Positions 22,004 through 26,754 of a stretch of DNA of 26,754 bases are shown one piece after another. Position 1 is the first letter of the stretch. Every line of letters starts with the position of its first letter. The notes below the pieces were generated by a model, which was given only the letters and a program-made list of their open reading frames with translations, was not told the origin of the DNA and did no database searches. The translations under genes were made by a program, and so were the position numbers. This DNA is from Candidatus Limnocylindria bacterium (GTDB taxonomy: Bacteria > Chloroflexota > Limnocylindria > QHBO01), in NCBI GenBank assembly GCA_030146365.1, contig JASLBU010000071.1:1-26754 (forward strand). The letters are read 5' to 3'.

Positions 22004-23167
22004 TTGATCGACGAGGCGCCGGTCCGCCACGCCACCGAGTCGAGGCTGCGTCGCGCGTACGGCTTCGAGGAGGTGGCACTCGTTCCGGGGGCGGTGACCG
22101 CGGATCCGTCCGAGGTCGACCTCGGGACGGAACTGGGGGGCTTCCGCCTCGAGATCCCGTTTCTGGCGGCCGCCATGGATGCGGTCGCCGACGCCGACTT
22201 CGCGGTCCGCATGAGCCGGCACGGCGGGGTGGCCTTCGTCAACCTGGAGGGCCTGTACACGCGCTATGAGGACGCCGGCCCGATCATCGACCGCGTGGCA
22301 GCCGCGGGCACCGGGCAGGAAGCGGCCCACGTGCTGACCGAGGCGTACCAGCAACCGGTCCGCGACGAGCTGATCACCGCGCTCATCACCCGCATCAAGG
22401 CCCAGGGCGCCATCGCGGCCATCGCCACGACTCCGGCAGCGGCGTGGCACCACGCCGAGCTCGCTGCGTCGGCTGGGGCGGACCTGTTCCTCGTCCAGTC
22501 GCAGGTGTCGAGCGCACGGCACATCAGCACCTCGACCCGGGTCCTCTCGCTGGCGGACCTCACCGGCGCCCTGCAGCTGCCGGTCCTCGTCGGCAACACC
22601 GTGAGCGGTGAGGCCGCGTACCAGCTGATGCACCAGGGCGCCGCCGGCGTGTTCGTCGGCGTCGGTCCCGGCGCGGCCTGCACGACGCGGGAGGTGCTCG
22701 GCATCGGCGTGCCGCAGGTGAGCGCCACCCTGGAGGTCGCCGCCGCGCGCGACCGCTACGAGCGGGAGACCGGCCGCTACGTGCCGGTCGTCACCGACGG
22801 CGGCATGAAGACCGGCGGCGACATCGCCAAGGCGATCGCGTCGGGAGCCGACGCCGTGATGCTCGGATCGCCCTTCGCAGGCGCCGTCGAGACGCCCGGC
22901 CGCGGCTTCAACTGGGGCATGGCCGCGCCGTCGCCCACGCTGCCGCGCGGCACGCGAATCAAGATTGGCACCCGCGTTCCGCTCGAGCAGATCCTCTTCG
23001 GTCCCGCCGAGACGACCCACGGCACGCAGAACCTGGTGGGCGCGCTGCGCCAGTCGATGGCCGCCCTCGGCGCCCGCACCATCCGGGAGATGCACGGCGT
23101 CGAGATGGTGATCGCCCCCTCGATCGCCACCGAGGGCAAGTCCTGGCAGCTGTCGAGCCGCGAATAG
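22004..23167 (+). CDS. guaB3: GuaB3-family IMP dehydrogenase-related protein
   Basis: About 387 residues, a TIM barrel without the CBS (Bateman) pair of ordinary IMP dehydrogenase. The GuaB3 subfamily is shown by the N-terminal FEEVALVPGAV with FLAAAMDAVAD, the catalytic Cys loop GPGAACTTREVLGIGVPQ, and GGMKTGGDIAKAIASGADAVMLG. GuaB3 of cyanobacteria acts as an IMP dehydrogenase; the actinobacterial-type role is unsettled. TTG 22004 is preferred because GGGGGAA lies seven bases before it; the in-frame TTG at 21980 sits on the end of a leader hairpin and lacks a ribosome binding site. The AlkZ-like gene follows 18 bases downstream. Confidence 0.9.
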   Translation: MIDEAPVRHATESRLRRAYGFEEVALVPGAVTADPSEVDLGTELGGFRLEIPFLAAAMDAVADADFAVRMSRHGGVAFVNLEGLYTRYEDAGPIIDRVAAAGTGQEAAHVLTEAYQQPVRDELITALITRIKAQGAIAAIATTPAAAWHHAELAASAGADLFLVQSQVSSARHISTSTRVLSLADLTGALQLPVLVGNTVSGEAAYQLMHQGAAGVFVGVGPGAACTTREVLGIGVPQVSATLEVAAARDRYERETGRYVPVVTDGGMKTGGDIAKAIASGADAVMLGSPFAGAVETPGRGFNWGMAAPSPTLPRGTRIKIGTRVPLEQILFGPAETTHGTQNLVGALRQSMAALGARTIREMHGVEMVIAPSIATEGKSWQLSSRE

Positions 23168-23185
23168 TCGCCACCTCTCCGTGAC

Positions 23186-24235
23186 GTGACGGACGACAGG
23201 CTGAGCACGCGGCGACTCAACCGGACGCTGCTGGCGCGCCAGCACCTCCTCGAGCGATCTTCCTCGCCGATGGCACGGGTCGTCGAGGACATGGGCGGCA
23301 TTCAGAACCAGTACGCGCCGGCCGGCTACATCGGCCTCTGGTCGCGCATGCGGCACTTCGATCGGCCGATGCTCACCCATGCCCTGGAGCGGCGGGACGT
23401 GGTGCAGGGCACGATGCTGCGGGGCACCATCCACGTCGTCTCGGCGGCCGACTACTGGCCGATGATGGCCGGGATCGAGCGCATCAACCGGCAGTGGTTC
23501 TCCAAGGTCCAGGCGCGGGAGATCGGCGACACGGACCTCGACGAGGTGGTGGCCGCCACCCGCGAAGCGCTGGCGAACGGCCCGCTGCGGCTCACAGAGC
23601 TGACGGAGCGGCTCGTCGACCGCGGCTTCCACCCTCGAGCTGCAGCGTGGGCCGGATTCTCAGTGCCCATGGTCCGCGTGCCGCCGTCCGGCACATGGGA
23701 ACGGCGGCGCGCCGACATCTACGGCCTGGCGGATGCCTGGCTGCCAAGGACGGAGACGACGGAGGACGCGGGGATCGAGCTGCTGATCCGCCGGTACCTC
23801 GGCGCCTTCGGCCCGGCGCCGGCCCGCGACGTCGCCACCTGGATGGGACTGAACGTCGGGCAGATGAGGCACGTCCTCGATCGCATGGAGCTGCGGCGAT
23901 ACCGTGACGAGGCCGGCAAGCCGCTCCTCGATCTTCCGGACGCGGCCCTCGCCGACGAGGACGCCACCGCACCGCCTCGGTTCATCGCCGTGTGGGACGC
24001 CATGCTGCTCGTGCACGCGCGGCGAACGCAGGTGCTGCCCGAGGAGCACCGGCCGGTCATCTTCAACACCGGGACGCCTCATTCGCTGAACACCTTCCTG
24101 CTCGATGGCCAGGTGGCCGGCACCTGGCGCCACGAGGACAGGGAGATTCAGCTGTCGCCGCTCCGTCGGCTGGCGGCGCGCGAGCGCGCGGCGCTGGAGG
24201 ACGAGGCACACGGCCTGGCCGCCTTTCACGCCTGA
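23186..24235 (+). CDS. Second AlkZ-like winged-helix protein (HTH_42 family)
   Basis: 349 residues from a GTG start. It is a paralogue of the protein beside lexA, with the same ordered landmarks: ARQHLLER, GGIQNQYAP, MLRGTIHVVSAADYWPM, RYLGAFGPAPARDVATWMG, FIAVWDAMLLVHARR and FLLDGQVAGTWR. The presumed catalytic pair is Gln40 and Gln42 (QNQ), keeping the AlkZ Gln pair but with a polar middle residue. AlkZ-family enzymes excise bulky or crosslinked alkylated bases; this one may differ in substrate. No LexA box is near. It is 18 bases after guaB3 and probably cotranscribed with it. Confidence 0.77.
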   Translation: MTDDRLSTRRLNRTLLARQHLLERSSSPMARVVEDMGGIQNQYAPAGYIGLWSRMRHFDRPMLTHALERRDVVQGTMLRGTIHVVSAADYWPMMAGIERINRQWFSKVQAREIGDTDLDEVVAATREALANGPLRLTELTERLVDRGFHPRAAAWAGFSVPMVRVPPSGTWERRRADIYGLADAWLPRTETTEDAGIELLIRRYLGAFGPAPARDVATWMGLNVGQMRHVLDRMELRRYRDEAGKPLLDLPDAALADEDATAPPRFIAVWDAMLLVHARRTQVLPEEHRPVIFNTGTPHSLNTFLLDGQVAGTWRHEDREIQLSPLRRLAARERAALEDEAHGLAAFHA

Positions 24236-24244
24236 TCATCGGCG

Positions 24245-24259
24245 TACGATGGGCCGATG
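24245..24259 (+). promoter_or_regulatory. -10 element abutting an ATG (leaderless)
   Basis: TACGAT at 24245-24250 is followed by six bases and the ATG at 24257, the same geometry as the CoA-transferase gene at 6148. No ribosome binding site is present. Confidence 0.5.
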
Positions 24260-24637
24260 ACCCACGACGACGTCCAGCGCTGGCTGGACCGATACATCGC
24301 GGCCTGGCGCGCGAACGAGCGCGCACTGATCGAGGAGCTGTTCACCGAGGACGTGACCTACGGCTACCGGCCATGGGAAAGCGAGGAGCACACGGTGCGC
24401 GGCCGTGATGTCCTGGTGGAGGACTGGCTCAAGGAGCCAGATGAGCCGGGCAGCTGGGACGCCAGCTACGAGCCGTACGCCGTCGACGGCGACCGGGCGG
24501 TGGCGGTGGGTTGGAGCCGCTACGGACCCAGTGGCAACGATCCGGAGCGCACGTATCACAACGCCTATTTGCTGCGCTTCGCCGCCGATGGCCGCTGCGC
24601 GGAGTTCCGCGAGTACTACATGCTGGAGGGCACCTGA
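24257..24637 (+). CDS. NTF2/SnoaL-like small protein
   Basis: 126 residues of the NTF2-like fold: helix DDVQRWLDRYIAAWRANERALIEELF, then EDVTYGYRPWESEEHTVRGRDVLVEDWL, and the final strands YHNAYLLRFAADGRCAEFREYYM. The pocket is aromatic and acidic, but no enzyme activity can be assigned. The start is fixed by the -10 element six bases upstream. The stop overlaps the next ATG by one base (TGATG at 24635-24639), suggesting coupled translation. Confidence 0.78.
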   Translation: MTHDDVQRWLDRYIAAWRANERALIEELFTEDVTYGYRPWESEEHTVRGRDVLVEDWLKEPDEPGSWDASYEPYAVDGDRAVAVGWSRYGPSGNDPERTYHNAYLLRFAADGRCAEFREYYMLEGT

Positions 24638-24960
24638 TGATCAAGACGACGACGCCCGGAGTGGATGGCCGCGCCGTGACCGAGTACCTCGGCGTGGTGA
24701 CCGGCGAGGCGATCCTGGGCGCGAACATCTTCCGGGACCTTTTCGCGGGCGTCCGGGACATCGTGGGCGGACGCTCAGGGGCCTACGAGGAGGAGCTGCG
24801 CAAGGCTCGCGAGATCGCGCTGCACGAGATGGAGGAAGAGGCCAGCTCCCGCGGTGCCGACGCGATCGTCGGAATCGATCTCGACTACGAGACGGTCGGC
24901 CAGGGCGCGAGCATGCTGATGGTCAGCGCGTCGGGGACGGCCGTCCGGCTGGGAGCGTGA
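24637..24960 (+). CDS. YbjQ/UPF0145-family protein
   Basis: 107 residues. The YbjQ fold is recognisable by YLGVVTGEAILGANIFRDLFAGVRDIVGGRSGAYEEEL, the helix KAREIALHEMEEEASSRGADAIVGIDLDYE and the strand SMLMVSASGTAVRL. Family members form pentamers; function is unknown (sometimes called heavy-metal-binding). GGAGGG lies about 7 bases upstream of the ATG at 24637, which overlaps the NTF2-like stop by one base. Confidence 0.87.
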   Translation: MIKTTTPGVDGRAVTEYLGVVTGEAILGANIFRDLFAGVRDIVGGRSGAYEEELRKAREIALHEMEEEASSRGADAIVGIDLDYETVGQGASMLMVSASGTAVRLGA

Positions 24961-24977
24961 GGCGCCGCCGTCGCCGC

Positions 24978-25028
24978 TGAGTAACTGAACTCATTACACT
25001 GAGTAAATCTGCTCAGCAAAGTGAGTGA
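24978..25028 (+). repeat. Operator-like array: five alternating half-sites at exact 11-base spacing
   Basis: TGAGT (24978), ACTCA (24989), TGAGT (25000), GCTCA (25011) and TGAGT (25022) begin exactly 11 bases apart and alternate in orientation. This forms overlapping palindromes on one face of the helix. The array fills the otherwise AT-richer gap and ends directly against the ATG at 25029. It looks like an operator for a multimeric DNA-binding protein. Confidence 0.7.
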
Positions 25029-26258
25029 ATGACGGCGAGGAAGAAGAAGGCGGGCGCCTACCGGCGACCGGTGTACGACGAGATCCTCGAGCGCATCGAA
25101 GAGCCGCGCCGCTTCATCCAGGTGCTGGCCGGTCCCCGCCAGGTCGGGAAGACGACCCTCGCGCGCCAGGTGATGGATGCGGTGGGCATCCCCGGTCACT
25201 TCGCGTCTGCCGACGCGCCCGACCCGGAGGACGTCGGCTGGATCTACACCCAGTGGCAGATCGGTCGCAACGCGGCCCGGAACGGCGGCCGCGCCGGCGG
25301 GATCCTGGTGCTGGACGAGGTCCAGAAGATTCGTGACTGGTCGGACGTCGTCAAGCAGCTCTGGGACGAGGACACCAAGGCGGGCGTGCCGCTGCGCGTC
25401 ATGCTCCTCGGGTCGGCTCCGCTGCTGGTGCGCAAGGGCCTGTCCGACAGCCTCGCCGGCCGGTTCGAGGTCATCCGCATCACGCACTGGACCTACGCCG
25501 AGATGCGTGACGCCTTCGGCTGGGACCTCGACACGTATCTGTTCTACGGGGGCTACCCGGGCGCCGCGCCGCTCATCAGGCGCCACGAGCGCTGGGAGGA
25601 GTACATCCTCGATTCGATCGTGGAGACCAACCTGTCCCGGGACATCCTCCTGCTCAACCGCGTCGAGAAGCCGGCACTCCTGCGTCAGCTCTTCCGCCTT
25701 GCATGCTCGTATTCCGGGCAGGTGCTCAGCTACACGAAGATGCTCGGCACGCTGACCGACGCCGGCAACACGGTCACCCTGGCGCACTACCTCGATCTGC
25801 TCGGCGGGGCAGGAATGGTGACCGGCGTCGGCAAGTACGCCGGCTCGGCGGTCCGCCGTCGCGCCTCGAGCCCGAAGCTCCTTGCGCTGAACACCGGGCT
25901 CGTGACGGCCACGGCGCGCACCACCTTCAGGCGCGCCCGCGAGGATCGTGAGTTCTGGGCCAGGCTCGCTGAAACCGCGGTCGGCGCGCACCTGTGGGCC
26001 CACGCGGATCCGGAAGACCTGGGGTACTGGCGCGACGGCAACGCCGAGGTCGATTGGGTCGTGCGGCCGGGGAAGCTGATGCGGACGCTCGATGAGCCGC
26101 TCGCCATCGAGGTGAAGACGGGTCAGGCGCGAGGCACGCCGGGCACGGTGGCCTTCACGCACACGCACCGCGGCGCGCGGTCCCTCGTCGTCGGAGCGGG
26201 CGGTATCGACCTGGAGGAGTTCCTGTCCAGTCACCCTCGGCAGTGGCTCGACGCGTAG
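25029..26258 (+). CDS. AAA ATPase with C-terminal DUF4143 (COG1373)
   Basis: 409 residues. The AAA_14 ATPase has Walker A GPRQVGKT (35-42), Walker B GGILVLDEVQK and LLGSAPLL. The family-typical YLFYGGYPGA and IVETNLSRDIL lead to a winged-helix-like segment, then the DUF4143 domain with GVGKYAG and NAEVDWVV followed by LAIEVKTG, a PD-(D/E)xK nuclease-like core (Glu-Val-Asp, then Glu-Val-Lys). The lysine-rich N-terminus could contact DNA. Members are scattered, often mobile, single genes of unknown function, suspected of defence or toxin roles. No ribosome binding site stronger than GTGAG precedes the ATG; instead the operator-like array reaches it. Confidence 0.88.
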   Translation: MTARKKKAGAYRRPVYDEILERIEEPRRFIQVLAGPRQVGKTTLARQVMDAVGIPGHFASADAPDPEDVGWIYTQWQIGRNAARNGGRAGGILVLDEVQKIRDWSDVVKQLWDEDTKAGVPLRVMLLGSAPLLVRKGLSDSLAGRFEVIRITHWTYAEMRDAFGWDLDTYLFYGGYPGAAPLIRRHERWEEYILDSIVETNLSRDILLLNRVEKPALLRQLFRLACSYSGQVLSYTKMLGTLTDAGNTVTLAHYLDLLGGAGMVTGVGKYAGSAVRRRASSPKLLALNTGLVTATARTTFRRAREDREFWARLAETAVGAHLWAHADPEDLGYWRDGNAEVDWVVRPGKLMRTLDEPLAIEVKTGQARGTPGTVAFTHTHRGARSLVVGAGGIDLEEFLSSHPRQWLDA

Positions 26259-26280
26259 TGACGAGCCGCTGTAGGGGCCT

Positions 26281-26296
26281 GTCAACGTAAGTTGAC
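26281..26296. promoter_or_regulatory. Palindromic operator upstream of the HTH/Clp_N pair
   Basis: GTCAAC-GTAA-GTTGAC is a perfect inverted repeat with a four-base spacer. Its right half supplies the -35 TTGACG (26292-26297), which is 17 bases before TATCGC (26315-26320). Repressor occupancy would block this promoter. Confidence 0.65.
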
Positions 26297-26320
26297 GACA
26301 ATCCAGATGCGGGCTATCGC
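26292..26320 (+). promoter_or_regulatory. Promoter of the HTH/Clp_N operon
   Basis: TTGACG and TATCGC are separated by exactly 17 bases. Initiation is expected at about 26327, adjacent to an ATG at 26328, so a leaderless start is possible. Confidence 0.55.
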
Positions 26321-26367
26321 GCGAGGCATGCCCGCGACCCCCGAAGACCCGCTGCAGCATTGCGGCT

Positions 26368-26547
26368 GTGATCGGGCTTCGGCGGCTCGCCGACCGCATG
26401 GAGCGCGAGGCGGTGGAACGTGCGGTTGACCAGGGCTGGACGTGGCAGCAGATCGCACAGGCCCTGGGCGTGACTCGCCAGGCCGCTCACAAGCGACATG
26501 CAGCGCGGCTCCGGGACCGGGGCCGAGGGACGGAGGAGGACAGATGA
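26368..26547 (+). CDS. Small helix-turn-helix protein, apparently frameshifted at its 5' end
   Basis: 59 residues from GTG 26368. LRRLADRMEREAVERAVDQGWTWQQIAQALGVTRQAAHKRH is a clear HTH of the type encoded just upstream of Clp N-domain proteins in Actinobacteria and Chloroflexota. GTG 26368 has no ribosome binding site, and ATG 26398 is a later in-frame option. An ATG at 26328, ideally placed for the promoter, opens MPATPEDPL in another frame; joining it to SIAAVIGLRR at about 26356 by one base shift would give a natural-looking N-terminus. The stop overlaps the Clp_N ATG (ATGA at 26544-26547). It is a candidate repressor of the upstream palindrome. Confidence 0.68.
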   Translation: MIGLRRLADRMEREAVERAVDQGWTWQQIAQALGVTRQAAHKRHAARLRDRGRGTEEDR

Positions 26548-26754
26548 ACCCGATGAAGATGCTCGACGACGTGCGCACCATCAAGCAGCTCCTGACCGAC
26601 GCCGAGCGGATCGCCCGCGCAATGGGTGACGAGGAGCCGGGTGCGGAGCACCTGCTGCTGTCGGCCGTCGGCCTGCCGGATGGGAGCGCCGAGCGTGCCC
26701 TGCGGAGAGTCGGGCTGGACGCTGACCGCGTTCGGGTGGCCCTTCGAGAGGAGC
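26544..26754 (+). CDS. Clp protease N-terminal-domain protein, partial (runs off the window)
   Basis: The visible 70 residues begin MNPMKMLDDVRTIKQLL and contain a Clp_N repeat: EPGAEHLLLSAVG followed by ALRRVGLDADRVRVAL. Stand-alone Clp_N proteins lack the AAA ATPase of ClpA/ClpC and may bind proteins destined for folding or degradation. Whether an ATPase follows cannot be seen. ATG 26544 has GGAGGAGG five to twelve bases upstream and overlaps the HTH stop by ATGA, so the pair is an operon. Confidence 0.78.
   Translation, partial: MNPMKMLDDVRTIKQLLTDAERIARAMGDEEPGAEHLLLSAVGLPDGSAERALRRVGLDADRVRVALREE

Noticed and set aside
19978..23632. Two minus-strand frames of over 570 codons
   Set aside because: They lie opposite the HAD, photolyase, GuaB3 and AlkZ-like genes, are His/Arg/Gly-rich, and show no domain.
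1..26754. tRNA, rRNA, CRISPR array, insertion sequence or prophage
   Set aside because: No cloverleaf, spaced repeat series, transposase, integrase or phage structural gene was recognised in the window.

Overview
This is a gene-dense, high-GC chromosomal stretch from a bacterium. Four traits point to the Chloroflexota, possibly a Limnocylindria-like lineage. These are an FMN riboswitch in front of a RibXY-type ABC importer, GAAC-N4-GTTC (Bacillus/actinobacterial-type) LexA boxes, a GuaB3-type IMP dehydrogenase relative, and GTG/TTG starts with promoters that abut start codons. The phylum is an inference; no rRNA gene is present. I see no tRNA, insertion sequence, prophage or CRISPR array, and no gene-free stretch over 300 bases apart from the 5' leader that holds the riboswitch.

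Layout. Positions 1-2925 (+): promoter, FMN riboswitch and a three-gene ABC importer (ATPase, RibX-like permease, RibY-like lipoprotein), predicted to import riboflavin or a related flavin. Positions 2912-4416 (-): a translationally coupled folate C1 pair, an FchA/FTCD-type cyclohydrolase and a FolD-like dehydrogenase that appears to lack the usual cyclohydrolase residues. Positions 4509-6081 (-): translesion polymerase DinB and a small DUF6504-like protein whose own promoter carries two LexA boxes. Positions 6148-9016 (+): a CoA-transferase/GNAT fusion and a secreted orphan protein. Positions 9041-14107 (-): lexA, an AlkZ-like (HTH_42) DNA-glycosylase-family gene immediately downstream of it, and a 1058-residue zinc ribbon/class III cyclase/AAA/helical-repeat protein.

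Positions 14239-26754 (+): DUF1232 protein, ribosomal protein L9, an NTF2-like protein, DnaB helicase preceded by three DnaA-box-like sites, a zinc-ribbon protein, PurA, a HAD hydrolase, a DNA photolyase, GuaB3, a second AlkZ-like protein, another NTF2-like protein, a YbjQ-family protein, a DUF4143 AAA ATPase preceded by a regular operator-like array, and an HTH/Clp_N gene pair cut by the window edge.

Two themes recur. One is DNA damage: LexA, DinB, the DUF6504-like protein, two AlkZ-like proteins and photolyase. The other is nucleotide and C1 metabolism: PurA, GuaB3, FolD, FchA. The most unusual signals are the five half-sites spaced exactly 11 bp apart, in alternating orientation, before the DUF4143 ATPase; the degenerate FolD coupled to an FchA; the lexA-AlkZ-like gene pair with a hairpin looped on the lexA stop codon; and an apparent frameshift in the HTH gene upstream of the Clp_N protein.
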